Shown: piece by piece, positions 14,181-27,300 of the stretch | How the letters are laid out: the number at the start of each line of letters is the position of its first letter | How positions within the stretch are numbered: the stretch's first letter is position 1 | Origin: Chromobotia macracanthus | Taxonomy: Eukaryota; Chordata; Actinopteri; Cypriniformes; Botiidae | NCBI GenBank assembly: GCA_036877525.1 | Contig: JAZGTH010000008.1 | Span: 4,460,501 to 4,524,500 of the forward strand | Length of the DNA: 64,000 nt | Reading direction: 5' to 3' | Position numbers and translations under genes: made by a program | Notes under the pieces: model-generated | Told to the model about the DNA's origin: nothing | Database searches by the model: none | Seen by the model: only the letters and a program-made list of their open reading frames with translations

Positions 14181-16121
14181 TCAAATCACTCCCTGAATAA
14201 CCTGTACTGCTAACCAGTGTTTTTCTATGAAAATGTTCAGGTTTTGATTATGTTTCATCCCTCAAGAGCTTTTCATTTTTGCACCGACTCTGCATCTGAT
14301 TTAAAAGCTGCACGTTTAATGGTATTTGAATGAAATTGTAATGTGGCCCTTTTCATGTTTTATTCCACAGTATCTCAAGATACTATGTCTTGTATTGGGC
14401 TCAAACTGGGAACTTCACAAATCACTTGGATGGTTGTAGTGAAAAGTGTCCAAAAAGGTGATATACTTTAATGTTTATGTAAATTTCATGCCTCAAACCA
14501 AATTTTATGTTAGATTTTAATTCTTAAGTGGTTTAGATTATTTTAAAACTAAAAGTCACTCTGTGCGGATACATAAGTCTGATGATGTGTTAAATTTAGA
14601 AGTTGCAAATTATTTGTTATTTCAAAAATCATTTGTTATCTTGTTATTGGTTTCTTCATCAGCTTCATAGGTAAAACTTCTCACCAGCTATTTTTCCCCA
14701 CAGTTCCCACAGTTGCATGTTTTATGTCTGATTTTTTTTCCTCAAATCATTTATGTACAGTATGAATCTTCACATCACTTTGCTTGACTCTCTCCAGTTT
14801 ATCTGATACCTAAAAAAGAAGAATCAAATGTTCATGGGTGCTAAGACGGTTTTTACAGATAACACTGAATTATGCTTCAGATTTCCTGTGATTTGCACAG
14901 CATGCAGTCATTAGCCACACACACGCTAGCTGGAGCTCATCTGTATGCACAGAACTCACTGCATCATGAGTTTCTATGGACTGCTGGTCTATTAGGAGTT
15001 GTTGCAAGCTTTTGTATCTGGAATAATGATGTTTACATTTTTATACATTTGCATTTCTACTTTGTGAACAGATCTGTGTGGCCACTGTTGTGCAATGCAG
15101 TGTCAAATCAGTACAGAACTGGAGGTGGTGGGTAGATGCTTTAGATGAATTATGTTAAAGTTACTGTAGGAGTGATGGTTTTATTGTTAATAGGCAGATA
15201 CTACTAACACTGCACACTTAAAACGGGATATTTTCATGTGAAGTATAATGCATGATCTGCTTCCAAAACACAATTGGTTATTAATTTTGGGGGTGGAAGA
15301 TTTGTTTTCTTTTCTTTTTTTTTTTTTTTACCATTTGTTTATTTTGACCTTTTGTTCAGGTGGGCCAGAAACAGGGCAGTATTTCTATCACACATACTGT
15401 TATAAGTAGCATGAGAAGGGCAACAGTTAACTGGATGTTATTTCGTCAGGTTGATTGATGCTGTTTATTTATATTGGAACTTTGGAGGAACATCACATGT
15501 TCAAAAAAACATTTCTCGCACATATTTTGAGGTTTCTGGTTAGTTGTAACCATTCCTGATCCATTTGTGCATCGACTTTATGCATCAAGCTGCTGTGTTG
15601 AAGTTGTAAGCACATTTGACAGAAAATAAGTGCACATTTTAATATGCTGTATTTTTAATTTTTTGACCGTCAGCTGACCGATTGCATGCTGCATGTTAAG
15701 TGAATACACGGTAATCGTTGGCATGGCAACATAAGTGCAATATGTGTTTAATGGTTAAGTATAACCCTGCCTTTGAATTACAGTAATGTGATTAAAAGCT
15801 TAATGTCATTCAGACACTGTTGTGACATTCCTCGGTAATCACAGACTTTTTTGTGGATGAAATGTTTGCTGTTATGTGGATCTCAAAGCCACTCTAAACC
15901 TGTGTGGACATGACTGTCTGACACCCCTATCCCCCCCCTGCTGCTGTTACATTCACAGCAGTGGAAAATCCATCATCATATATTCTGTTGTGCTGATGGT
16001 TTTCTTCCATTTTTCCAGAAGTCAAGAGTTAGTAAATCTTGGTCTGTGTTTGTAAAAAAACTTTTTATAAATATTTTTTAATGTTGTTATAATTGTTTGT
16101 TTTATGATGTTTTGTAATAAA
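14181..16121 (+). other. mast3: mast3 3' untranslated region
   Basis: AT-rich, non-coding sequence from the stop codon to the first strong polyadenylation hexamer. It includes a poly-T run near 15316-15330. No conserved protein is readable. The length, about 1.9 kb, is inferred from the hexamer only. Confidence 0.6.
16116..16121 (+). terminator. Polyadenylation signal AATAAA for mast3
   Basis: A canonical AATAAA follows a T-rich stretch at the end of the presumed mast3 3' UTR. Assignment is by position; upstream variants cannot be excluded. Confidence 0.5.
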
Positions 16122-16846
16122 TCACTGATTTAGAAGGTAAGGTTTCTGGAAGGCTTTTCTTCAATTATGTGCAGTAATGTGTGTTCACATATTCTCCTGT
16201 CTTGAAAAATATTCTGCTGTCTTAGTTGTTTAGGTATGTAATTCCCTACATGTCTAAAACTGAAAAACATGAAAGGTTTAGATAGGCACAAGAAAATTGC
16301 ATGAATTATGCATGACAATTGCATGGTAAATTATTAGAATGAGATGAGAATATTTTGATGAACAGATTTTTAATAAATTAGTTATTTATAAAAGTTGAGA
16401 TTTAGTGAATGGTAGTGTATAATATTCAAACTATAAGATTGACTGTACACCTAATACATGCATAAAAAAATCATACATGCACAACTCTGTAGTACAATTA
16501 GAAACAGACTTTATGTGGTATGTTTTGACATTACATCTTAGTCATGTCTGTAACCATGTTTTTAACATGCAGTCAAGAAGATGTGGATTCTCTCCACATA
16601 TCAGATTAAATTCAGTTCTCTGAAATTCTTAAGGATTTATTTGGGATTTTGAATCTGTGTTAATGTTTAACCTGCCTCGTCGGAATGTTTGCTTTTGTGC
16701 GGATTAAACCATGTACTTTAGCACCGTCCTTTTTTGCCCATTTTAAAACTTGTGGTCAGTTTAACAGAACGAGTCCTCACTGATATCTTCATGTTTGATC
16801 CATAAGCAAAGACTGGGCAGGAAAAGAGATCCATCGCCTTTTAAGC
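16122..16846 (+). other. Intergenic / 5' leader of the orphan ORF
   Basis: AT-rich spacer between the mast3 poly(A) signal and the intronless ORF. The last 100 bases or so become more GC-rich and probably hold the ORF's 5' leader. No clear TATA box or first exon can be fixed. Confidence 0.4.
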
Positions 16847-17818
16847 ATGGGGAATCATCCCTGTACCCCATCATCAGCAACTATAGACAGTATTTACAGG
16901 GTTGCTCAGGACAACCGGATCATCCCCGACATCAGTCTTGATGAAACCGTGGCGAACCTCCTGTCCCTCAACTCAAGCACGGCTCTCAACCTGCAGTATG
17001 CATCCATGCAACAGCGCCTGACCGCAGACCAGCTTGCGGTTTTAGACACCAACCTGACCTCTGTCTTCGGACAGAGCAGCACGGTGTCGTACGGAGGTGT
17101 CGGGGTTGTGGCCCTCGCTTTGTCTTTCCTCCTCGAAGCTCTCGTGTCCAGGATTGTCGGCCAGACGGATGGTGTGGCCGGAGACCCGTTTAGGAGTGCG
17201 TTCGGATCAGACAATTCTTCCGAAATCGGAAGCATTGTAAGCGAATACCTCCAACTTGTGTCTCAAAGGGCAAATGACGAGGAGGAAATGGGCGAAGTAA
17301 CTGAGCTCTACGACCAGAAGTTGAAATACGCTCTGATTGAGCTCTACGAGAGCATGACATTGGACCATCAACTGAGCACTTACGGTATTAAGCAGTGGAT
17401 CAACGGAGCAGCGATCCACCTGCATATGAGGATTCACGGGATTCGTTTGGCTTCCGTCCCCAAAGGCACCGCCGAATCTCTGCGCCTGTCTTACAGAACA
17501 GGGCTGGCGCAGTTAATACAGCTATACACGGCTTACCTGAGGCACAATATAAGGGAGAGGACCACCACGCAAGGACCTCCAGTGAGGGCAGGATTCTTGA
17601 TCATTGAACCTGGCAGGAAGGTCCGGCACCGGGTGGTCCATAACCCATGCCAATCACAGGCCATCGTCACCGCAGCGATGGCTCGAATTTTATCGGCACA
17701 GAACATTAGAATGACAGAAAGGTTTTTTGATGAAACAGGTCAAATGTTAGACCGCTTGCTTCACCAGAAAGATGCATTTGAACTACACAGAAAACAGCAA
17801 AGAAAGTCTGGTGACTGA
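16847..17818 (+). CDS. Unrecognised intact single-exon protein, 323 aa
   Basis: I do not recognise this protein. It reads without interruption from ATG to TGA, far longer than chance in this AT-rich region, and the ORF is visibly richer in G+C and CpG than its flanks. Visible features: N-terminus MGNHPCT, which fits the loose N-myristoylation pattern with a neighbouring Cys; leucine-rich helices at about residues 31-70; a hydrophobic glycine-containing segment at about 83-105 (too mixed to call a certain membrane helix); an acidic patch NDEEEMGE near 143-150; a mostly helical centre (150-235) and a basic C-terminus. There are no cysteine clusters or catalytic motif I can name. It sits between mast3 and abcb11, convergent with the latter. 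It could be a fish-restricted gene, a retrogene or a domesticated element. The start is the first ATG. Confidence 0.75.
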   Translation: MGNHPCTPSSATIDSIYRVAQDNRIIPDISLDETVANLLSLNSSTALNLQYASMQQRLTADQLAVLDTNLTSVFGQSSTVSYGGVGVVALALSFLLEALVSRIVGQTDGVAGDPFRSAFGSDNSSEIGSIVSEYLQLVSQRANDEEEMGEVTELYDQKLKYALIELYESMTLDHQLSTYGIKQWINGAAIHLHMRIHGIRLASVPKGTAESLRLSYRTGLAQLIQLYTAYLRHNIRERTTTQGPPVRAGFLIIEPGRKVRHRVVHNPCQSQAIVTAAMARILSAQNIRMTERFFDETGQMLDRLLHQKDAFELHRKQQRKSGD

Positions 17819-17898
17819 AACAAATATTACAATGCGCTTTATTAATCCACTAGTCCAGAGAGACAGACATGCTGGCAGATGCTGGAGTCTGAAAGGAT

Positions 17899-17904
17899 TT
17901 TATT
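17899..17904 (-). terminator. Polyadenylation signal AATAAA for abcb11 (minus strand)
   Basis: The minus strand reads AATAAA about 450 bases beyond the abcb11 stop codon. If used, the abcb11 3' UTR would overlap the 3' UTR of the convergent intronless gene. Confidence 0.4.
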
Positions 17905-18061
17905 GATAAATGCTTTTCATGACAATACAAAAACACATTCCTTTTGCAAGAAAATATAACAAACATATAAGTTCTTGTTTTCAAAATTCAGATTTCAATT
18001 TTACCATTATATTACAACCAGCATTATCTAATTCATGTGTTTTAATGACAACAATCATGCA

Positions 18062-18067
18062 AATAAA
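18062..18067 (+). terminator. Polyadenylation signal AATAAA for the orphan ORF (plus strand)
   Basis: A plus-strand AATAAA, closely followed by another AATAAA-like run, lies about 245 bases after the orphan ORF stop and inside the presumed 3' UTR of abcb11. Confidence 0.45.
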
Positions 18068-18352
18068 GCATAATAAAATATTTTTGATTCTGATTTGTCT
18101 TTAAAAGGTAGGAATATCAATTTGCTGTTAATTGTAAGCATAGCCTCTTACATAACCTGACAAACATATCACATGTAAGCATGTCTTCGGTAACTATTTA
18201 ATTGAGCAATTATACTCAAAATTCACAACATAGTATATTTCTGTGCCAAGCAGGCACGGTAATTCTGTCAAAAATTGGATATATGCAGCAATCACCAGAA
18301 GGATCTACATAATTCAGGCTAGTTCAAAATCTAATATGGGCTGAGTGTGAGA

Positions 18353-21300
18353 CTAGCTGATTGGTGCTCCAGTTGTGACAAGTTTGTAGTATGCACCCTT
18401 CAGACCCATTAGGTAGTCATGTGTACCCTTCTCAATGACATAGCCCCGTGACATCACAGCTATGATGTCAGAGTTCTGGATTGTAGAAAGACGGTGAGCA
18501 ATGACGATGCAAGTTCTGCCTTCTCTTGCTTTATCTAAAGCTTCCTGTACAGTCTGGCACACACAAACAAACAGATTGATTAAAGTTCTCCAAAATCTTA
18601 ACAAAGATCTTTTCCAGTTCTTTATTTTGCTTTCCTGCTCACCTTCTCACTTTCTGTGTCCAGGGCTGAGGTGGCCTCATCCAACAGAAGTATTCTGGGG
18701 TCTCGTATAATCGCTCTAGCAATGGCAATACGTTGCTTCTGACCCCGAGAAAGCTGGGAACCTTGGGATCCAACATTAGTGTTGTATTGCTGTATGATGG
18801 AAGGAAATTGTTTTTTAAACCCACCAAAGAAAAATGCATCAAACGTTAAAATGAAATTCTGTTAGGGCAGTTTATCTTTATTAGTTACAATAAACTCTAA
18901 TACTGTGTTTAAGATTATTATTGGAGTGGCCTTATTGGCCTTATGTTGCATTTGTCATGTTGGAATTAACAGGACCGTGAACCAGTAAAAAAATCTCTTC
19001 TTGAATAATAAATACAGGCTGAATTTAGAATTAAAATTGTAATAAAAACTACAACTCCAATTTGCCATGATGTATAAACATAAACTGCAGCAGCATTATT
19101 GGTTAAAAGTGGTAATGTAGATAGCTCCTAGCAGAATCTCAATGTTATGAAGTTTGAATTTATAAAGTTATTTCATAAATACAGTCATCCTGACACAGTG
19201 CAGCATTAATCCTAAATTCAGATAATCTGAAAATTTCCTAGTTAATACTGCACCTCAGGAAGTGACATGACAAAATCATGAAGCTGGGCCTTTTTAGCTG
19301 CTGATATGACATCATTAATGCTGAGCTCTCGTTGGTTGTCTCCATAACGGATGTTCTCTGCGATACTACAGTCGAACAAAATTGGCTCCTGGGAGACAAT
19401 CCCAATCTTAGAGCGGAGGAACGAAACGTTGATCCCAGTGGATTCATGGCCATCGATGAGCTAATCAATAAAGACAAACCATTAGATTCTAGATAAGGAT
19501 GTCTGGATAATAATGTCCTTCATTGTCATGCAGTGCTGTGAGCCATCTTACCACACGTCCTTTGTCAGGATCATAGAATCTCTCCAGGAGCTGAACGCTA
19601 GTGCTCTTGCCACACCCACTACTGCCCACAAAAGCCAAGGTCTGACCCGGCCGGACGCTCACAGTCAGCCCATTCAGAACCTGAATATCTGGCCTGGAGG
19701 GGTATGTGAACTTGCAGTCTATAAACTCAATGTCCCCTTTAAAATTATCCTAACAGAAAAAAACAACAGAGAATTGAATAAAAACATGAGAGAAACTACA
19801 GTTAGTCATGGCCTAAATAAACAACAGTGTGGACCCGACTAATGCTGAAAAAAAAAATAAAAATTACAAATAATACTTTGTAATAGTAGCAAACTTTGAC
19901 ATTCAAAATATGGGTACTTTTTGCAGTGTCAAAGCTATGCACTAAAAAACACAATGGATGGATAATGTAACAGTGAGTTGTTTATCAACAGACACCGAAT
20001 CATGAACTAAACAATGGTCTTCTTAAAAATCCACAGCCTGTCTTCAGTTAAGGCAATAATTAAAATGTCAAAACAGTAGATGGAAAATACATCAACTGGA
20101 ATAATGAAGAGTTTAATTTCACTGATGTTTCTTCTGAGATAAAGACTTATCTTCTCTTACTCATCCCCCACCCATGACTAGTAAAAGCTTTGATACCAAA
20201 ATCTGCCATTTAAAAGAATTCTGTATCTTCTATATTTCTATATATAGAAATCTTTTATTTAAATACACTATATTACTTTAAGTCTAGGTAGCACATTAGA
20301 CATCATTGACAGCTCCTTTAAATATAAACTAAATTACCCATTTATCTCCTTTATTGCCATAGACACTAATTTTTGGAATGCGGTCGAGCAGCTGGAAGAA
20401 TCGTGCAGCAGAGATCTTGGCTTTAGCGTAGTCAGGTGTGTAGGAGGAGGCTCGACCCAAAGCAGTTCCACTGGTCACGATAGCTGAAATCACCCTGCGA
20501 TTAAGGAAAGCAGTTCTCAGGATCTCACATAAGCATCAAATCATTTATTCCACCCAATGAAAATCAGCAATGTCCTCTGTGCTGTTGTCATGATCATACC
20601 TGAAAACCAAGCTGAAGTGCAGCCCCTCTTGACGGACCAAGTATCCACCAAACCGGTAGGATGCAGAGTTTGCCATGAATACCACACATTGTGCAAAACC
20701 ATAACAGACGCCATAAACATTAGCCTTCTTTTTGGCAGCACGATAGGGGGCTTCCAGATGTGCCTCGTACATTTCCACAAAATTACGCTCTTTACCCAGA
20801 CCAGCGATGGTGCGGATGTTATTCAAAGCCTCTCCAGATATCTGCACACATAAAATGGACAGGAAGGTCTTAAAAATGCCCTGTTATCATACACAGAGGC
20901 TGATACAAGTTCAAGCTAACCTGTCCTGCGGCCTCCATGGCTTCTTTGTCCTGCTTGGCGAATCCGGTGAGCATCTTAGCCTGAAATCCCCCGGAGAGAG
21001 CCAGAAAAGGCAGGAAGCACAGGATGACCAGGGTGAGCTTCCAACTGAAGTAGAAGGAGATGATAATGGCGACACCGATGTTGGTCAGAGAATTCACGAT
21101 CATGCCAATCTGAGAACCTGTGGCCTGGAATGATGGAGCTATTTTAGTGTTATTCTAATTGTTAATGTAAATGCCATTATACTAAATGCTAATAAGTTTT
21201 TCTTACTCCTTGAACTTGTGAGGCATCAGTGGCCAGTCTTGTGGTCAGAGCACCTGGGCTGTTCCTATGGTCATCAAACCAGCCAATTTCCTGCCCCAAC

Positions 21301-24300
21301 ATTGCATGAAAACCCAGACGCCTCAATCTTCGAGTCAGCAATTCACCGGATTTAGAGAATGCATAGCCCTGAGAAAGAAAGATGTTTAATGCTCTAATCA
21401 TTGAGGAGAAACTAGCTACTTTCAAAGAAAACTAAAGTTTTACAGGCAAACTTCACAAGCAATCTAAAGCAATATACTTTACACAAGTAAACAAGAACTG
21501 TAAATTTTTCATTTTAAAATGAAAAGGCTTGAAGCGAATATCTTAAGACACCTGTAACATCTGTGTGAAAAAAGAAATCACTCCAACAAGCACAAAGAAC
21601 AGACAGATCCCATTAATTTCCCTCCTCTGCTCATCAGGATCAGGCATGGAGAACGTCTGCAGGTGACACAGTTGAAAGTTACATTTGAACAACACACATT
21701 AACTGAGCAGAAGAGATGAGAAGAACAGAATGAATCCTCACCGCCAGGATCTGACTGAAGAGGAGAGAATATACAGGGTTCACCCCTCCATTCACAGCTG
21801 CTCCAATGCTTCCAAACAGCATGTAGGGCCATTCAGGGATGTTATATTTGAGTATACGAGCCACAGGTGCTGGCTCCACCTCCTCTGAATCAGGAAACAT
21901 GCTCTGCATACAAATGCAGAAATATACATGTAAGATCCTTGGCTGATGTTCTGCGATTAGTGGTCTGAAACACTTCTGAGGTGTGGTTGAAAGCTAACCT
22001 TTCCCATGGGTTCCTGAGGAACACGGGTTTCAGAGTGTAAACGAGGGCCCAGTTCTCCAGCAATGGCCACTGAAGACTCTGGTATAATGTTTGACAACTG
22101 AGATCGAGATCTTTGGTGTATAGCGGCCCTGTGCACAAAAGATTGTGAAGGAGAGTGGTGGGGAACAATAAAGAAAAATATTTTTAGCCAAAATGTAAAC
22201 TTGAGTATGTAGAGTCTGTCAAATGCATCAATGTAAAGACAAAACAATTATTTCACCATTTTGTTTTACCTCAAGCTCTCACGATAACTTCCAGCTCTTT
22301 TAAGGCTCCTCCTCTCTGCATCTGGGTCACTGCTTTCAGCTTTCCCCATTTCTGAGGAGAGTTAATGTGAGGCAGAGAGATTAAAATCTCTCTATTTGCA
22401 TATTAATAAACCTGGTCATACAACGTAGCAGAGTGCTCATAAAAATATGATTAGACTGAAATCATTTCATGACATAATTCATCACTTTGATCTCCATTTA
22501 AAAGTGTTTAAATAGATTCCTGAAACAGTGATTCACAAAGTTAAGAAGTGAAAAAGTCTACACAGTTAACATTGAACATGTTTTTGAGCTTGTGATGGTC
22601 AAACCAACATTTACTGATAAACAATCTGAAACATGTTGTCATTTTTACGCTTCTTTTTGTTTTCTGATAATAACTGGCTGAGTGGCAAGCAAGATCAAAG
22701 TTGACATTTTTGAACTTTGATGCTGTATCTGATGCTTCGATCCAGAGAGTTCAGTGTACTGGAGAACACTGACACGAGTCATGTGAAATGACCTTACACT
22801 GAGTACCCAAAACTGAAGAGGAAATGTTGATCACCCTGTCTTGCTTTTTGGTTGAGTGCTTTGTCTCCTTGGCTCTGAAGAGTGACCAGAGTGAAGTAGA
22901 CACCCTTTCTTTCCATCAGTTCATCGTGTTTTCCTCGTTCAACAGCACGGCCATGCTCAAATCCCACAATCACATCTGCATTCTTTATAGTTGATAAACG
23001 GTGGGCAATAGAGATGGTGGTGCGACCCATTCGGACCTTTAAAAGAGGATTGACAAGCTGTGTCCAACTTTTGACTCTTAAGCGATCGCTAACCAATCAT
23101 CTACTTGACAAGTGTTGTCTTTGTGTTATGTGTGTGTGTTACTGACCTTGTCCAAAGCTTCCTGTACAACTGCTTCACTCTCATTGTCCAGAGCTGATGT
23201 GGCCATGTCCAGGAGGAGTATTCTGGGATTTCTCACTAGTGCTCGAGCTATTGCAATTCGCTGTTTCTGCCCGCCACTCATCTGGCCTCCACCCTCACCT
23301 ACCAAAGTGTCAAATTTCTAAACGGAAAAGATAAAACGTTTATGAGGACAATCAATTTAGTTACTAAAATTCAGTGATATCAAGACAGCCCTCAATCAAG
23401 ACATTTATATATAACATGTCTTTAGGTAGATTTTTTTAAATAGGTGGTCCCCTGCCTGTGGTAAGTCCATGATGAAGTTGTAGGCATTAGCTTCTTTGGC
23501 TGCTTTGATGATGTCATCGGTTGAGACCCCAGGCCGTCCATATCGAATGTTCTCAGCAATGGTGGTAGCAAACAGAACTGGCTCCTGCTCCACAATTCCA
23601 ATCAGAGATCGAAGCCATTGGATGTTCAGACCTCGGATATCATGACCATCCAATGTAACCTGATTTTTAAAAAATGCCAGAAATTTCTATTACTTCCATC
23701 AATAACATTTTAGCACGTCATGCCAATTTGTTTTTTAGTGTCTTTACCATGCCTTCTCTTGGATCATAAAACCGCTGGATGAGCTGGATGGTTGTGCTCT
23801 TCCCAGCACCACTAGGACCCACAAATGCTGTTGTTTCTCCTGACTTCACCTGCAAACTGAGCTGATCCAGGATCTGTGAGAAGAAGGTGAGCAGAGTTCA
23901 TCTAAAGCTGTAGCACAGCAAAGAGCCATCTGGACCAGGTGGTGGAGAAGAAGATCTGTCTGTATTGGTGTAAATTTAAAGTTTACCTTTACTTCAGGTC
24001 TAGACGGATAGTGAAATGTCACATTATGAAACTCCAGATCCCCCTTAACTTTGTCTAACTTATATCCGGCCTCAGAGAGACAATCGATCTCTGGTTCCTT
24101 AAAACAAGACAATATTTCTGTCAATCCATCACTGTGAGAAGGTATTATATAGTCCCAGATGCCAGACATGCAATAATACAGCTGTTTTCGTTTTAGATGA
24201 TCTTTTAAAGTTCGCTGAGCTTTAACATTTAGCCTGCTATGCTTTAGGTTTTTGTATACAGAGGGGTCCAAAGACACCAAGACCACTAGTTAAAATGTTT

Positions 24301-27300
24301 TTATTTTGTATTTTTCTAATTAAATAGACGTTTGGCATTATCAGCATAACAACTGAAATAAAAAGTGAAACTGAAAAATGCCATGTTTATATCATTTTTT
24401 TTTAGATTGTGGTGTTATAATGTTTGTGATGCGGATAATCTGTAGGGTTCTTACTCGTTCTATGGTCTCAAAGATAATTGTAGCTGCTCCTCTTCCAGCA
24501 GCAAAAGCCTCCAGACAAGAAGATGCTTGGCCTAGATTCATTGCAGCAATAAGCACTCCAAAAAACACCTACAGTATATAACAAAAACTCGTTCTTGCTC
24601 TTACACAGCCATTATTTTCAAAGACTAGGTTTCATGGGACTTTAATGGGACTAGGTACCTGTTTGCATGTATTGATCAGTTTGAGCATATGTTTGTGTGT
24701 GCTTTTGTGTCTGCTTACGTACGTGTGTGTGTGTGTGTCGTACCTGTAGTAATGTTCCTGGAGTGTACTCTTGTGTGCTCAGTACTAGGCTGGATCCATA
24801 CCAGAAAGCCAGCCCATAACACAGGAAGATGATAAGCCACAGGTAGCCTGTGAAGAACCCCATTATCAGACCTTTTCTGATGCCCCATTGCTGAGCGGAG
24901 ACCAAATTACGATCATACCTGCAGAAAGACAGAAATGCACATATATATTGTAGAGATACTGCAAGTGACATCACATAGCAGATGATTCAATGATTAAGTT
25001 ATAAAACAGGAATTTACACTTGCTTCATTTCTGACAGTGGCATTGTTTTAGGGCACCATTAAAATAGCTGATGTGTAAAGATGGCTGTAAGTTACCTCTC
25101 CACCTCTTTTCTCTCTCCGCTAAATGCTGCCACTGTGCGTATAGAAGACAAAACCTCATCTGCCACAGCACCTGCTTTAGCATACGCCTGCAGTTCTCTT
25201 CCTGTCAGCTTTGCCACAAACTGGCAAGCACCAAAAAAAAAAGTGTTGTTTATTGTAACTGATGTCATAATGCATGTGCAACAGATACTTTCCCTATGTG
25301 GGAAAGTTGGTTAAAAATATTTAAAATAAAAATATTGGTGTTTTAACCCTATTGGTTAAAACCCCAATTAAATGACAGTACATATGCAGTAGATTTCTTC
25401 TGAAATATAATGTTTACTTATTCAATTTTGTGTAACTATTTTACTTAGTACTGTATAATAGCTATAGTAATAAATTAATATAATTAACATATAGTGTGAA
25501 AATTATGTTCTTTGCTGTCTGTCTCTCTATCTTTCTGTGTGTCTGTCTTTCTGTCTCTCTGTCTATCGATCTATCTCTCTCTCTCTCTCTCTCAGTTTTA
25601 ACTCATGTTATTTCTCACCAGAGCCATAAGAGCAGTTCCGAGCCCAATCAGAGGAGACACAGAGATAATGACCAACGTGAGCTTCCAGCCCTTTGCAAAG
25701 CCCAACAGGAAACCACATACAAATGTGGTGAATCGCTGGACGAAAATCCCCACCTGATCAGCAATGGCATCATTTATCTTGTTGATGTCACTAGGGTAAA
25801 GATCATATGAAGGCACACATTAGATGTTACATACAACATTTATGTTAATGTAGAGGGTTTGTGCTCAGTAAAACATTAGGTCAATCAGTAGTTATTATTA
25901 TACAGATCTCCATGCACACTGTTTCAGAGCAGCTTTACCTTAATGGCCTACAAGAGTTATATTTGATAGAAATTGTACAACATCGAAAGATAAATACTTA
26001 CTCAGACATGCGTGTGTTGAGCTCCCCTACAGAGGTGCAGTCAAACCAACCAATCTCCATCCTCATGACCTTCCTGAAATACATCTTCCTGATGATCTGA
26101 ATCTGTCGTGCTGCTGCGGTCACCCACAGAGAGATCTGAGCCAAACACAGAATCCCACTGTTCAGCCACTTCAGCAACGTAATAAGGTCATGGAAAGGTT
26201 CTTTCTTATGCAAACTTTCTTTAAATTTATCATGAAAACAATACAAAAAAATAGAAAACTTACCTGGAGGTATCCAAGAACAAAAACAGCAACTCCAATG
26301 CCAACATAATAATAAGCAAAATTGGTCATTTCATATTCAATGTCCAATAACCTGAAGCAGAAGAATAAGCCATTATTACTAAATACATCTTTAAACAAAT
26401 ATTTTAGTAAACCATACAATGATGATACATAAGTGATGATACAAGTAGCTAACAGAAAGTATTTAGACTATGATGTTTCAGAAACTGACTATGCAATTTG
26501 ACATGAATTAGTAAACCAGTAAATAGTATTTACTACATTACTCAGATTATTAAAATGCTGTACAAAACTGTGGTTCATTATACAATAATCTTAATGAAAT
26601 GAAACTTATTGTGCAATGCTATCTTTTTTTTTTTTTTTAACTCAGTCGAGATCTTTTGGGTTAAGTTAACTTAACAGTTCTTTAATAATATAAAGTGTGA
26701 ACATATATAGTAAAGTGACACTTTAGGTAATTAAATAACGTAAAGCAATTTATCAAAGGCGTGTGACAGCAAAAACTGTGACCCAGTGAAAGCATTTCCC
26801 CGTGTTTGTTTATATCAAACTCTCACCCGCATGGTGTGGTCATGTTAAGAGACAGGTTTTCTTCTTCTGTCAGGTTTCTCCACTGAATCGTATTATTCCG
26901 ACACTCTTTTTCTGGGTCTTTAAGCTCACTGAGTTCAATGTCATAGGCGATGAACGTGTCCGTCAACAGGCCGAACACGAGCAGTACCAGCGGCTGAGCG
27001 GAGCCGTGAAGAACCGCGCACCCACTCCCCAATATCATCATACCAATCTCCCGACAGCTGGCAAAGCGAAACTACAGGGAAGTCCAAAGCAAAAAGTATC
27101 TATTTATAACACATTTGCATGAAATCTCCATCATTTTAATGTATTTAAAACAAGTAAGCCTATATAAAAACTTTAAATCAACTTTGTTTACTGCTTTACA
27201 CATCAGATCTGTGTCGATAAATGCAGATCTCCAGCAGATGCCTGTTGTAACATCTTATATTTCTTGACCCAAACAAGAAAGTCACAAACCATTAATCCCA

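Noticed and set aside
16906..17607. Alternative frames inside the orphan ORF on both strands
   Set aside because: All are shorter than and nested within the 323-codon frame, and none shows a better protein.
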